DNA of 64,000 bases from Bacteroidaceae bacterium (GCA_017560125.1 JAFYOS010000017.1:1-64000); one strand, 5' to 3'. Shown: positions 50,749-60,190, counted from the first letter of the stretch. The notes: a model not told the origin generated them from the sequence alone. Numbers and translations are program-made.

Positions 50749-51618
50749 ATGAAAAAGATATTGGTTACAGGTGCAAGTGGGTTTGTGGGCAGTCGAGTGG
50801 TGGCCGGCATGAAGGATGGCTTCGAACTGCTTACCCCTTCGCATGGCGCATTCGATATTACATCGGCCTCGTCGGTTGACGAGTATATAAAGCGGCACCG
50901 TCCCGAGGCTATTCTGCATTTGGCTGCCATTTCCAATACGTGGTACTGCCAGCAGCACCCCGACGAGAGCTATCGTATCAATGTGCGTGGCGTCGAGAAT
51001 ATAGCTGGGGCTGCAGCTCGCCATGGTGCGAAATTTGTTTTCTTCTCGTCCGACCAGGTGTATAATGGCAACTGCGAGAATGGGCCGCTTTCCGAGGATA
51101 TTGCCGTTGCGCCCGAAAACCACTATGGCTGCCATAAACTGCAGGCCGAGGATCGCGCCATGCAGTTGTGCGAAGACTGCGTAGTCCTGCGTGCTACATG
51201 GATGTACGATATTCCGCGCGAGGGGATGCCCACGCACAATAATTTTGTAACGAACATGCGTAGCGCCATAGAGCAGCAGGTGCCGTTGGCCTTTGCCACA
51301 CGCGAGTACAGGGGCATCACCTCCATAGATGAGGTGGTAAGGAATATTCCGCACACATTCGCTCTGCCTGGCGGCGTGTATAATTTTGGTGCCGAGAACA
51401 GGTTGAATACCTACGAAACGGCGTCGGCCTATTTCGATATGCTGCAATGCGGTATAGAAAAGGAAAAAATAGTAGTGCCCGACTACGACCGCTTCCCCGA
51501 GCACGAGCGCAACATCAGCATCAGTATGAAGAAGGCGACCGAGGCTTCGGGTGGTGTCATCCGTTTCAGCGACACCCTTACAGGGCTTCGGCTATTTGCC
51601 GAGCACCATTTTTTGTAA
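50749..51618 (+). CDS. RmlD-like dTDP-4-dehydrorhamnose reductase family protein
   Basis: A 289-residue extended SDR of the sugar-reductase type. The cofactor motif TGASGFVGSRV is at residues 7-17; ILHLAAISNTWYCQQHPDESYRINVRGVENI, SSDQVYNG and YGCHKLQAED (catalytic Tyr-x3-Lys) match the RmlD family. Specific dTDP-rhamnose residues cannot be confirmed and no rmlABC genes are near, so the substrate is open. It is a single-gene unit ending in a perfect 18-bp hairpin. Confidence 0.87.
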   Translation: MKKILVTGASGFVGSRVVAGMKDGFELLTPSHGAFDITSASSVDEYIKRHRPEAILHLAAISNTWYCQQHPDESYRINVRGVENIAGAAARHGAKFVFFSSDQVYNGNCENGPLSEDIAVAPENHYGCHKLQAEDRAMQLCEDCVVLRATWMYDIPREGMPTHNNFVTNMRSAIEQQVPLAFATREYRGITSIDEVVRNIPHTFALPGGVYNFGAENRLNTYETASAYFDMLQCGIEKEKIVVPDYDRFPEHERNISISMKKATEASGGVIRFSDTLTGLRLFAEHHFL

Positions 51619-51629
51619 CCGCGTCATTG

Positions 51630-51670
51630 CAATAAAAAAGCAGCACCCGAGTGGTGCTGCTTTTTTATTG
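51630..51670. terminator. Bidirectional Rho-independent terminator
   Basis: CAATAAAAAAGCAGCACC pairs perfectly over 18 bases with GGTGCTGCTTTTTTATTG around a 5-base loop, between the RmlD-like gene and the convergent gene for the unrecognised protein. Confidence 0.92.
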
Positions 51671-51753
51671 CTTTATCTTCAGCCTTGCTTTTTGTGGAAT
51701 TTGCAACCCACTGCATAGGTTTCCACTTCTATGCTCAATGAAAAACAGATGTA

Positions 51754-52926
51754 TTACCTATCCAATAGATTTTTCAAAAATTGTTTAGATTTGTCAATGT
51801 CTATTTTGTTGATAAATGGGTCTTCTTGTAACATCTCGTTAATGGTTTTACCATTAAATTGAGCAGCACCTCTTGTTCCTCTGCCGGCCCAATGGTGTTG
51901 TAGGAATGTGGTGTCTTGTAGCTTATTGTGGAATACCGACGCCAATATCGTATTTACTATTCCCGTGTCGTCGATGCCTACAAAGAAAAACATAAATACG
52001 CTCTTCTCCTTGCCCATGCACATGAGAAATTTGTCTATATTATATGCCTTGGGATTGGAATCAAGATATAACACCTTGGTCTTAATATCTGTATATGATT
52101 CTGAATTTTCAAAATTCCTAATATAGTCACCTAATTCGTTCTTTGTGTCATAAGTAGGAAGTAGCTGCTCTATATCGCGTAAATTTTTTAATAGCTTATT
52201 ACGCTCCTCTTGTCCGGAGGTAATTAATACTTCAATTAGTCTGCCTCGTATATTTACATTGTCTATGTGGGCCGCTACTAAAATGGCGTCTTTTACATCG
52301 TCGCATCGTTTGCGCAAATCTTGCAAAAGAACATTGTACTCCTCCGAGCCCACAAATTCAACCGCTCTACTAGGTGCATTGAAAAGATTGTCTATTTCTG
52401 CTTCGCCCAGCACTGCTTTGGCCTTGTCCGGCTTGATGTTGTTCGTGCTTTCTACCAACCTTTCAATATTTTCCTGCCATGTAAAGCCTTGGTGATATGC
52501 GAACAAATCTTCGAAATCTTCGGGCTTGTTGCACTTGTCTATCTCTTCAAGATTCTTGCGGATATTACCACCGGTAAGGCTACCTCTTATATTGTCTGTT
52601 CTTAAATCCTTGGAGCTATGGCTTATTTTGTTCAGAAATGTTGTGTTGATCAAATATATTACATTGTCCAAATCCTTCTTGACCAGCACGACAAAGCAGG
52701 GGATGCGGTCATATTTCTCGAGCTTCGATAGCGATAATACTACATTGGAAAAAGAACTATTTTTACTATAACAAAAAACCACAGCAAAGAAATTTGTATG
52801 ATAAACAGCTTTGCCATCTTTTACCATGGCAAATTTGTCGCATACGGTTTTTATCATTTCTTCTTTTGTGTTGATGTTTTTATTGCTCTCTATAAGCTCA
52901 ACAAATTCATGAACCAATGTATTCAT
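51754..52926 (-). CDS. Unrecognised protein, candidate restriction endonuclease
   Basis: A 390-residue soluble protein I do not recognise. It starts 12 bases after the stop of a DNA methyltransferase gene and both are AT-rich, the usual setting of a type II nuclease. Visible elements are AVVFCYSKNSSF, CFVVLVKKDLDNVIYLINTTFLNKISHSSKDLR, DNIRGSLTGGNI, FTWQENIERLVES, a helical middle part, and a C-terminal FLQHHWAGRGTRGAAQFNGKTINEML. No PD-(D/E)xK or HNH motif could be assigned with confidence. A nuclease role is inference from context only. Confidence 0.6.
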   Translation of the reverse strand: MNTLVHEFVELIESNKNINTKEEMIKTVCDKFAMVKDGKAVYHTNFFAVVFCYSKNSSFSNVVLSLSKLEKYDRIPCFVVLVKKDLDNVIYLINTTFLNKISHSSKDLRTDNIRGSLTGGNIRKNLEEIDKCNKPEDFEDLFAYHQGFTWQENIERLVESTNNIKPDKAKAVLGEAEIDNLFNAPSRAVEFVGSEEYNVLLQDLRKRCDDVKDAILVAAHIDNVNIRGRLIEVLITSGQEERNKLLKNLRDIEQLLPTYDTKNELGDYIRNFENSESYTDIKTKVLYLDSNPKAYNIDKFLMCMGKEKSVFMFFFVGIDDTGIVNTILASVFHNKLQDTTFLQHHWAGRGTRGAAQFNGKTINEMLQEDPFINKIDIDKSKQFLKNLLDR

Positions 52927-52938
52927 TATTTAATCGGT

Positions 52939-53898
52939 CTAGTTTGATTTTTTTGTTTTGCTCTTTTGCTCCTGCAAAGTGTTTCGCTCCCAAAAAACAC
53001 CATCTGAATAGCCCTGAATGGTGTTGTTTTCCACGGCGCTCATCAATCTTTTTATTGTCCAGTAACAATATTCTCTGTTTATTTCCACTCCACAAAAATT
53101 GCGTCCAAGTTTCTGTGCAACAACAGCAGCGGTTCCACTACCAACAAATGGGTCGAATACTTTGTCACCGGGTTTGCTGGAGGCCAGGATTAGTTTGGCA
53201 TATAATTTCTCGGGCTTCTGCGTTGGGTGGTCGGTGTTCTCGGGCATCGACCAAAATGGCACACTTATATCATCCCAGAAATTGGACGGGAAGGTTATGC
53301 GGAAATTACCCTGCTCGGACTCCTCCCAGTCTTTGGGCTTGCCATCTACTTTGTATGGTGCTATAACCTTGCGCTTCATTTTAACGGCCTCGACATCAAA
53401 ATAGTAATTATTTTTATCATTCACAGCAAACCAAATATCTTCCATGGAGTTTTTCCAATTTGTTTTTGCGCCTCTTCCTTTTTCGCGTTGCCAGGTGATG
53501 CGGTTTATGATAGTAAGCCGCTCTTCTATAACCCTTTGCATGGACGATGAACATTTCCAGTCGCCACACATATAGAGGGTGCCGTTGGGGGCAAGTTTGT
53601 CGCATACCTTATTAAACCAGCTTCTTAAATAATCTTCATAGTCATCACTCTTCATGCTGGAGAATTTTTTTCCGTGAAAATTCTTATCAAGATTATATGG
53701 GGGGTCAATGATTATCAAATCAAAATGCTTGTCGGGTATCAGGTCGATACAATCGAGCAAATCTGCATTGATTATGCAGTTATCGACAAATGAAGATTTG
53801 ATATCATTTACAGATAAAATTTTTCTCTCCAGTTCCGGGATTTCGCTTTCCGATACGGTTAATGTCCTGTTTCTTTCAGCTCTGATTTTTTCTGCCAT
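52939..53898 (-). CDS. DNA methyltransferase, beta class (adenine-N6 or cytosine-N4)
   Basis: A 319-residue amino-methyltransferase. The catalytic motif IV DPPYNL is at residues 65-70 and the SAM-binding motif I DPFVGSGTAA at 249-258, preceded by HPTQKPEKL; this order (IV before I, target domain between) defines the beta class, as in M.RsrI or M.HinfI. DPPY suggests adenine, though cytosine-N4 is not excluded. The target site cannot be read from sequence. It precedes the unrecognised 390-residue protein and probably forms a type II restriction-modification pair with it. Confidence 0.92.
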   Translation of the reverse strand: MAEKIRAERNRTLTVSESEIPELERKILSVNDIKSSFVDNCIINADLLDCIDLIPDKHFDLIIIDPPYNLDKNFHGKKFSSMKSDDYEDYLRSWFNKVCDKLAPNGTLYMCGDWKCSSSMQRVIEERLTIINRITWQREKGRGAKTNWKNSMEDIWFAVNDKNNYYFDVEAVKMKRKVIAPYKVDGKPKDWEESEQGNFRITFPSNFWDDISVPFWSMPENTDHPTQKPEKLYAKLILASSKPGDKVFDPFVGSGTAAVVAQKLGRNFCGVEINREYCYWTIKRLMSAVENNTIQGYSDGVFWERNTLQEQKSKTKKSN

Positions 53899-54055
53899 AT
53901 GCTATGAATGTCTTATTACTTGTTCCGGTGTCTATATTTTGCGCTAAGATAGTATTTTTATAAGAAATACGAGCTATTATTAGTTCATCGGCGTAGTATT
54001 ATTTTCGATTTACCTATCGCATTTCTGCTGTTTAATGATGCGCCTGTGTGATATC

Positions 54056-54093
54056 AAAAAAAATCAGCACCAAACGGTGCTGATTTTTTTTTT
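54056..54093. terminator. Rho-independent terminator after the ACT gene
   Basis: AATCAGCACC and GGTGCTGATT pair around AAAC, flanked by runs of A and T that give a T tail on either strand. It ends the PaaK/ACT operon. Confidence 0.88.
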
Positions 54094-54105
54094 AGGTATG
54101 CTTGT

Positions 54106-54534
54106 TTATAATAGATTGGACAAGTCCTTTTCGGCAATAAAATCGAGCTTGTTCAATATTATGGTTTCGCGTGTGCGCTCGGTGTTGTCGGTGCGGAATA
54201 CCATGATTCCGTTGTCGCCCAACATGAACGAATATAAATATGAAATACCGATATTCGCCTCGCTGAAGAGCTTTATGGTGTCGGCGGCGCGACCAACCTG
54301 GTTTTCGAGCTTTATGGCAAATACGTCCGAGAGGTTTACCGAAATGCCGGCGTTTTTCAATGTCTCGTATGCGCGTGTGGGCTCCGAACAGATGATGCGA
54401 TAGATACCATATTCTGTTGTGTCGGCTATGGTGCTGGCGATCAACTGTATGTTGCCTTCCTTCAACAGGTCGAGCACTTTCTGTAGTGTTCCCTGTCTGT
54501 TTTCCATGAATACGGATAGCTGATGTATTGTCAT
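54106..54534 (-). CDS. Tandem ACT-domain protein
   Basis: A 142-residue protein with two ACT-like repeats (SVFMENRQGTLQKVLDLLKEGNIQLIAS at the start and AIKLENQVGRAADTIKLFSEANIGISYLYSF in the second half). ACT domains bind amino acids and regulate enzymes. It lies 25 bases after a PaaK-type CoA ligase, a pairing common in anaerobes, where it is thought to sense an aromatic or branched amino acid. The ligand here is unknown. Confidence 0.87.
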   Translation of the reverse strand: MTIHQLSVFMENRQGTLQKVLDLLKEGNIQLIASTIADTTEYGIYRIICSEPTRAYETLKNAGISVNLSDVFAIKLENQVGRAADTIKLFSEANIGISYLYSFMLGDNGIMVFRTDNTERTRETIILNKLDFIAEKDLSNLL

Positions 54535-54559
54535 ATCTGTATGTATTTAGTGGTTATTC

Positions 54560-55858
54560 CTAAAATGTTTTGCGCAGGTCTTTTACGCGTACCGCCTTGC
54601 CCTCGCTCTTGGGCAACGCACCCTTGGGCATGAGCTTGACGTGCGGTGTCACGAGTATCTCGTCCTTCAGCTGACGGGTTATTTCGCGTGTGAGCGCCTG
54701 AAGACGTGCGTAGTCGTCGGTGAACATATCGTTCAATTCCACCTCGATGGTCATTTCGTCGTTTGTTTCCTTTGTTTCCAATGTGATAAGGTAGTCGGTG
54801 CTCAATTCCTTGAACTGCAACAATATGGTCTCTATCTGTATGGGGAAAATATTTACACCCTTCAGGATTATCATGTCGTCGCTGCGGCCCTTCATGCGGT
54901 CGAGACGTGCGTGGTGGCGTCCGCAGGGACATTCGCCTGGAAGTATGCGGGTGAGGTCGCGTGTGCGGTATCTGAGCAGGGGCATAGCCTCGCGGTTGAT
55001 GGTGGTGAGCACCAATTCGCCCACTTCGCCCTCGGGAACGGGCTCAAGGGTTTCGGGGTCGACAATCTCCACTATGTAGTAGTCCTCCCAGATGTGAAGA
55101 CCGTTCTGCTCGGTACATTCGAATGCCACGCCGGGGCCACACATCTCGGACATACCGAACGAATTGTATGCCTTCACACCCAGCATCTCCTCGATGCGGC
55201 GGCGCTGCTCCTCGGAGTGGGGCTCGGCACCGATGATGAGTGTGGTCAGCTTGGTATCGCGACGAGGGTCTATTCCCATCTCCTCCATCACTTCTGAAAT
55301 GCGTGCTGCATAGCTGGGGATGGCGTGAACGGCTGTTGTGCCGAAGTCGGTCATGAATTTAATTTGTCGTTTGGTGTTTCCGGCAGCAGCGGGAACGGTG
55401 AGCATGCCCAGACGCTCGGCGCCATACTGGAATCCCAAACCACCGGTGAACATGCCGTAGCCCGACGAGTTCTGGAATACGTCGGTGGGGCGAAGGCCTA
55501 CCATGTGCAGACAGCGTGCAACGGCATTGGCCCACTCGTCAAGGTCCTTCTGTGTGTGAAGGATTACTGTGGGGTTGCCTGTTGTTCCGCTCGACGAGTG
55601 CAGACGGGTTGCTTTCTCCAAAGGCACCGATGCAATGCCGAAGGGGTATGTGTCGCGCAAATCCTGCTTTGTGGTAAAGGGTATTTTGCGCAGGTCGTCG
55701 AGCGTTTGTATATCTTCGGGTTTCAGATTGTTTTCTTCGAATCTTTTTTTGTAGAAGGGTGAGTTCATGCAGTGGTTTACTGTTTTTTTCAGTCTTTCCA
55801 ACTGCAATTTCTCTATTTCGGGACGAGTCATCGTCTCCAATTCTTTGTGTAAATACAT
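54560..55858 (-). CDS. paaK: Phenylacetate-CoA ligase family protein
   Basis: A 432-residue adenylate-forming ligase that activates an aryl acid with ATP and CoA. The adenylation motif SSSGTTGNPTVI, YGMFTGGLGFQYGAE, NSFGMSEMCGPG, YRTRDLTR and the C-terminal lysine in LPKSEGKAVRVKDL are in place, with a small C-terminal lid. Anaerobic gut Bacteroidota use such enzymes with indolepyruvate/aryl-acid metabolism. It is co-transcribed with the ACT protein. The substrate (phenylacetate, indoleacetate or other) is inferred from family only. Confidence 0.92.
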   Translation of the reverse strand: MYLHKELETMTRPEIEKLQLERLKKTVNHCMNSPFYKKRFEENNLKPEDIQTLDDLRKIPFTTKQDLRDTYPFGIASVPLEKATRLHSSSGTTGNPTVILHTQKDLDEWANAVARCLHMVGLRPTDVFQNSSGYGMFTGGLGFQYGAERLGMLTVPAAAGNTKRQIKFMTDFGTTAVHAIPSYAARISEVMEEMGIDPRRDTKLTTLIIGAEPHSEEQRRRIEEMLGVKAYNSFGMSEMCGPGVAFECTEQNGLHIWEDYYIVEIVDPETLEPVPEGEVGELVLTTINREAMPLLRYRTRDLTRILPGECPCGRHHARLDRMKGRSDDMIILKGVNIFPIQIETILLQFKELSTDYLITLETKETNDEMTIEVELNDMFTDDYARLQALTREITRQLKDEILVTPHVKLMPKGALPKSEGKAVRVKDLRKTF

Positions 55859-55899
55859 GTTTATTGTGTTTGATTTTATACTCCTTGTTTCACAGTTTG

Positions 55900-55907
55900 C
55901 AAATTTA
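55900..55907 (-). promoter_or_regulatory. Bacteroidota -7 box (TAAATTTG) of the PaaK operon
   Basis: The minus-strand TAAATTTG lies 42 bases before the ligase start. No clear -33 partner. Confidence 0.45.
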
Positions 55908-55945
55908 GGAAAAGTAAACGGTATTTGATAATTATATCCTAATAA

Positions 55946-55977
55946 ATTGATAAAATATGTTGTAGGAGCTATATTTG
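55946..55977 (+). promoter_or_regulatory. Promoter of the PAP2 phosphatase gene
   Basis: ATTG, a 20-base spacer and TATATTTG (55970-55977) lie 23 bases before the start, giving a very short leader. Confidence 0.55.
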
Positions 55978-55999
55978 CACGTGCAGTAGCTATATATAT

Positions 56000-56548
56000 A
56001 TGATAATGAAAAGGTTTTTTCTCTGTTTTGTGGCACTGGTGCTGCTATGCGGCGCCGCACATTCGCAGTGGCGCGATAGGGTGAAGACATCGACCGATGT
56101 CATGATGTTTGTGCCCTTTGCGGCGGGTGCCTGTCTTGCTTATGCCGAAAAGGATGTCGATGGATTATACCAATTGGCCGGTAGCGGCGTTGCAAGTGTG
56201 GCTGTGGCCTATGCGCTGAAATACACCATAGATAAGAAACGTCCCGATGGTAGCGATAATCACTCCTTCCCCTCCAATCATACAGGCTTCGCCTTTATGG
56301 GAGCCACGTTCATACAGCAGCGCTATGGCTGGCGCTATGCATTGCCTGCTTATGCCGTTGGCGCTTATGTGGCGTGGGGCAGGGTATATTCGCGTCGCCA
56401 CGATGCGTGGGATGTCCTTGCCGGAGCACTCATAGGCAGTGGCTGTGCAATAGCCATCACCAGCCCCTTTGCGAAAAAGCATTCGCTTACGCTTCTTCCC
56501 TGCCTGTCGGACGATGGGGGCGGAGTGCATGCCTCGCTTACATTCTGA
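56000..56548 (+). CDS. PAP2-family phosphatase
   Basis: A 182-residue membrane-associated or periplasmic phosphatase with signal peptide (FFLCFVALVLLCGAAHS). The three PAP2 motifs are visible: KYTIDKKRP (Kx6RP), PSNHTG (PSGH-type with Asn for Gly) and RVYSRRHDAWDVLAG (Rx5Hx3D). Family members dephosphorylate lipids such as undecaprenyl pyrophosphate or phosphatidic acid. Translation may start at the third codon (MKRFF). It converges with the sulfatase gene. Confidence 0.9.
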   Translation: MIMKRFFLCFVALVLLCGAAHSQWRDRVKTSTDVMMFVPFAAGACLAYAEKDVDGLYQLAGSGVASVAVAYALKYTIDKKRPDGSDNHSFPSNHTGFAFMGATFIQQRYGWRYALPAYAVGAYVAWGRVYSRRHDAWDVLAGALIGSGCAIAITSPFAKKHSLTLLPCLSDDGGGVHASLTF

Positions 56549-56550
56549 GC

Positions 56551-58071
56551 CTACTGCTTTCTTGCGGGTAGCGTGATGGGGAATGTGGGGTTATCCACAT
56601 GCTCTTTGTAGATGATGTCGGTGAGCTCCGCTACCTTTTCGGGATAGAGGTTTGCGATGTTGATATCTTCGTGGGTATCGAACAGCAGGTTGTACAGGCT
56701 GCTTTTTCCCTTATTCACTATCAGTTTCCAGTCGCCTTTACGCACTGCGATGCTGTTCTGCCCTGCAAATTCCCAATAGAGAAAATCGTGCTCTTTCTGC
56801 ATGTGCTCCTTGCCTGTCAATAGGGGCGCGAACGATATGCCGTCGAAGTGGTCGCGGTATCCGGGTGTGGTGTTGCGGTAGCGCTCCTCGTAGTTGTCGA
56901 TGCCGGCAAGCTCGCAGAATGTAGGCATCAGGTCGTAGAAGGCACACTGGTGGTCGCTCACACGGCCTTCGCCGATGATGCCTTTCCAATAGGCAATGAA
57001 CGGCACCCTTATGCCGCCTTCGTGCATAGAGCGCTTAATGCCGCGCAGTTCGTCCTTGGTATTGAAGAATGCGGGGTCGGCGCCACCTTCGGCGTGCGGG
57101 CCGTTGTCGCTGGTGAACAGCACCAAGGTGTTCTCGCTCAGGCCTTTCTCCTCGAGCAGGCTAAGTATCTCGCCCATGTAGCAGTCGAGGCGTGTGACCA
57201 TGGCTGCAAATTGTGCGTGCGCCTCTTTGGTGGGGTTGTATCGCGACCATTTGTCGCCACCATACTCCTTTTCCTCTTTGAATATCTTGCGGTAGCGGGC
57301 CAATAGCGAGTCGTCGGGCTGTGCAAGCTCGGCGTGGGGCAGGGTGTAGGTGAACAGCCCAAAGAAGGGCTGCTCCTCGTTTTGCAGCGAAAGCCACTCC
57401 ATTGCTTCGCGGTGTATGATGTCCGAGGCATATTGCGGCCTTTTCTTGTATTCGTCGCCATGCATCGGGTGTTTCGTGTTCTCCCCGAGTGTCACTCTTA
57501 TTGTCTCTTTGTCGCCCCTTCTTTTGCTGTACCTGTTCAGGAAATTAGGGTAGTACAGGTGAGCCTGGAACTGGCATATGTAGCCGTAGTACTCGTCTAT
57601 TCCGCGCTTGTCGGGGGTGTATGCCGAGCCTTCGTAGCCAGCGGCCCATTTGCCGAACATGCCGGTTGTGTAGCCGTTGTCCTTCATTATCTGCGGGATG
57701 TTCACGTGCGCCGTGTCGTAGGGATGCTGTCCCGCAACGGCATAGTCGTTGTTGTTACCATACTTGACGCTGCCGCTCCAGTACTCTTTGTTGCCGCGCA
57801 CCTCGGTGTGGCCGCAGTGCTGGCCTGTCATCAGCGAGCAGCGCGATGGCGCGCTGACGGGACATCCGCAATAGGCCTGTGTGAAGCGTATTCCGTTTTG
57901 CGCCATTCTGTCGAGGTTGGGTGTGGCAATGTATTTCTGTCCGTAGCATCCTACATCGCCATATCCAAGGTCGTCGCATAGTACCACCAGTATGTTGGGC
58001 TTTTTCTCCTGTGCGTTCAGTGTGCCGGCAAGCATCGTGGTGCCTAGCAGCAGTATGTTTTTGTAATCCAT
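56551..58071 (-). CDS. Secreted sulfatase (S1 family, serine type)
   Basis: Hydrolyses sulfate esters, usually on sulfated glycans. 506 residues with signal peptide (MDYKNILLLGTTMLAGTLNA). PNILVVLCDDLGYGD holds the calcium-binding aspartates, and the active-site motif reads SAPSRCSLMTG: the formylglycine residue is made from Ser (S-x-P-S-R), so maturation would need the radical-SAM anSME rather than FGE. GKWAAGY, FTSDNGPH and the C-terminal RKGDWKLI are as in the family. It starts 4 bases after a glycosyltransferase gene and is thus in a polysaccharide operon, which is unusual. Confidence 0.93.
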   Translation of the reverse strand: MDYKNILLLGTTMLAGTLNAQEKKPNILVVLCDDLGYGDVGCYGQKYIATPNLDRMAQNGIRFTQAYCGCPVSAPSRCSLMTGQHCGHTEVRGNKEYWSGSVKYGNNNDYAVAGQHPYDTAHVNIPQIMKDNGYTTGMFGKWAAGYEGSAYTPDKRGIDEYYGYICQFQAHLYYPNFLNRYSKRRGDKETIRVTLGENTKHPMHGDEYKKRPQYASDIIHREAMEWLSLQNEEQPFFGLFTYTLPHAELAQPDDSLLARYRKIFKEEKEYGGDKWSRYNPTKEAHAQFAAMVTRLDCYMGEILSLLEEKGLSENTLVLFTSDNGPHAEGGADPAFFNTKDELRGIKRSMHEGGIRVPFIAYWKGIIGEGRVSDHQCAFYDLMPTFCELAGIDNYEERYRNTTPGYRDHFDGISFAPLLTGKEHMQKEHDFLYWEFAGQNSIAVRKGDWKLIVNKGKSSLYNLLFDTHEDINIANLYPEKVAELTDIIYKEHVDNPTFPITLPARKQ

Positions 58072-58075
58072 GGCG

Positions 58076-59185
58076 CTATTTCTGTTTGTGTGGTTTGTTC
58101 CAAAAATCGAGATATTGCAAAGCTATCTGTGCGTTGTTGTGATATCGCTTTACAAGCTCGATGCTCTCACGCTTCATGCGTGCAATCTCTCCGCGGTTCA
58201 ATATAATCTGTTCAAGCTTGTTGAATACGTCCTGCTCGTCGGGTAGTACATTTACCATAGGGCGCAGCTTCTTTTCGCCAAGCAGGTTGTAGTACTCCTC
58301 CTCGGCGCCGCCCACTACTATTTTTCCTTTGGTCAGTGCAAGCAGTGCGTTCATGCCAGGCGAGTAGCCATATAGCTGGTCGAGCAGCACGTCGCACTCT
58401 TCTACCATCCGCGAGTACTCCTCGAAGGGCACATTCTCGGCCTTCAGTATCTCGCATTGCTCGGGGTACTTCTCTTTCAGGCGCAGCAGGGCGCGAAGCA
58501 TGATGTCGGTGCCTTTGTACTGGCTGCGGCTTTTCTGTATTCCTATGAAAAATTTTACCTTGTCGCTCTCCTGTACGCGTAGCAGTTCGGCGCAGTCGGC
58601 CTCTATGGGCATGGGTATGTGGGTGAGCTTGTCGCCATATTTTTCGCTGTATGCAGCGTAGTATTCGTACATGCCGGCCACTATTCCGTCGCAGTCGTCG
58701 GCGATGGCGTAGTTGAGGCGCTCCTTAGCCGTACCCTGCCAGTCGGCAATCAGTTCGCGTGTGCTTGCGTTGTCTATGGGCGCGTCTCCTATATTGAAAT
58801 CGGAGTAGCGGAATATTTTTCTCTCGGTTCCGGCCTTTACCCACAGCGCATCCATGCCCATTGCACCAAGGAACACCTTTTTATTGTGGCGGCGCAGATA
58901 GCGGTAGAATGGCAATATGCGCTCGGCCTTCAGCTCAAGGAACATAGGATTAATCAGTTGCACCACATCGTATCCTCGCATTTTGGGCAGTAGTGCAATG
59001 GCTTTCAGCAGATACCTTATGCCGGCAAACGGCTTTCCTTCGTGGCGCACGAGCGATATGTCGCGCTTGTAGTTCTTCCAGAAATCGCCGTTGCTCAGCA
59101 CGCATACCTTGTGGCCGGCCTTTCGCAGTCCTTCGGCCAGTCCCCAATGTACGTTGCTGTATTCGCCAATGAGTAGTATCTTCAT
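58076..59185 (-). CDS. Glycosyltransferase, GT4-like (GT-B fold)
   Basis: A 369-residue GT-B type transferase with an N-terminal MKILLIGEYSNVHWGLAEGLRKAGHKVCVLS and a C-terminal half with FFIGIQKSRSQYKGTDIMLRALLRLKEKYP, LDQLYGYSPGMNALLALTKGKIVVGG, where the EX7E-type region would lie (the usual EG(x)P is GYSPGMNALLAL). It probably adds a sugar to a surface polysaccharide from a nucleotide donor. It is 3 bases after the GT2 gene. The donor and acceptor are unknown. Confidence 0.85.
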   Translation of the reverse strand: MKILLIGEYSNVHWGLAEGLRKAGHKVCVLSNGDFWKNYKRDISLVRHEGKPFAGIRYLLKAIALLPKMRGYDVVQLINPMFLELKAERILPFYRYLRRHNKKVFLGAMGMDALWVKAGTERKIFRYSDFNIGDAPIDNASTRELIADWQGTAKERLNYAIADDCDGIVAGMYEYYAAYSEKYGDKLTHIPMPIEADCAELLRVQESDKVKFFIGIQKSRSQYKGTDIMLRALLRLKEKYPEQCEILKAENVPFEEYSRMVEECDVLLDQLYGYSPGMNALLALTKGKIVVGGAEEEYYNLLGEKKLRPMVNVLPDEQDVFNKLEQIILNRGEIARMKRESIELVKRYHNNAQIALQYLDFWNKPHKQK

Positions 59186-59188
59186 TTT

Positions 59189-60181
59189 TTACTGTGGTTT
59201 TTGCGAGGGTAATATCTTTCGCAGGATTTTTAGCCCAGTGCGGCTGTTCGACAGCGCGGCAAATATCCTGTATTTCAGCGAGTAGTTCTTATAGGGTAAC
59301 GGGTATAGCCCAAGGGGATATAACCCCTCGCGGCATGCCTCCTCCACCTCCTTGGCGCTCCAGTCGTTGTAGAACAGGTTCAGCAGTGTATCGACCGTGA
59401 GCATGGTCAGCTTGCGATTGAGGGCGGCACGTTGCTCCATGGTGCACACCTCCTGTTGTTCGAAGCGGAAGGCGGTCAATCGTTCGAGCAGTCTGAACAG
59501 GTGGCTTATTCTGCGCGCCTCGTGCAACGAATCGCTGTTGACGGTTATCGAGCTTTCGCGACGGCAGTAGTTGTAGGCAATGCAGTTGCACACTATCAGC
59601 TTCTTGCCGTAGTAGTATATTTTTGTATTGAAATCCTCGTCTTCGTGCATCACCCCTTCGGCAAATCTTATGCTGTTCCTGTCGGCAATCTCTTTTCTGA
59701 ATATATACATCCAGGGGCAGCCGCTGAGGTTGTTGCGCGATACATATTCTGCGGCGCAGTTGTAATGGCGCAGTTTTGTGTGGCGGGTAGCCGGTTGCAG
59801 CGCCTGTTGCTTGCTGTGGCACGTTCTGTAGCTGTGCTGAAGAATGTCGGGGTGTTCGCGTTTTAATATATCTATGCATGTGGCGAAGGCATCGGCAGCA
59901 ATCGAGTCGTCGGCATCCACAAATTGTATGTACGTTCCCTGTGCCGCTTCCATTCCGCGGTTGCGGGCTGCGCCGGGGCCGCCGTGGCGGGCTGCTATCA
60001 GCCTGATGGGGGTGTCGGGGTAGGCTTGCTCTATCCACTGGGGCGGCATGTCCGAGCCGTCATCAACCACTACTATTTCGTGGTCGCTTGCGGGCATGCG
60101 CAGTGCAACGATGCTGTCAATGCAACCTTGCAACAGCTCGCGCGACAGATTGTAGTGGGGTACAATGAACGATATGAGCAT
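59189..60181 (-). CDS. Glycosyltransferase family 2
   Basis: A 330-residue GT-A transferase. The N-terminal FIVPHYNLSRELLQGCIDSIVAL, VVVDDGSD and the metal-binding FVDADDSIAADAF (DxD region), RNRGMEAAQG and the later EDEDFNTKIYYYG are typical for GT2 enzymes of capsule and O-antigen loci. It lies 9 bases after another GT2 gene in the same operon. The linkage made is unknown. Confidence 0.92.
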   Translation of the reverse strand: MLISFIVPHYNLSRELLQGCIDSIVALRMPASDHEIVVVDDGSDMPPQWIEQAYPDTPIRLIAARHGGPGAARNRGMEAAQGTYIQFVDADDSIAADAFATCIDILKREHPDILQHSYRTCHSKQQALQPATRHTKLRHYNCAAEYVSRNNLSGCPWMYIFRKEIADRNSIRFAEGVMHEDEDFNTKIYYYGKKLIVCNCIAYNYCRRESSITVNSDSLHEARRISHLFRLLERLTAFRFEQQEVCTMEQRAALNRKLTMLTVDTLLNLFYNDWSAKEVEEACREGLYPLGLYPLPYKNYSLKYRIFAALSNSRTGLKILRKILPSQKPQ

Positions 60182-60190
60182 GGTGTTTCC

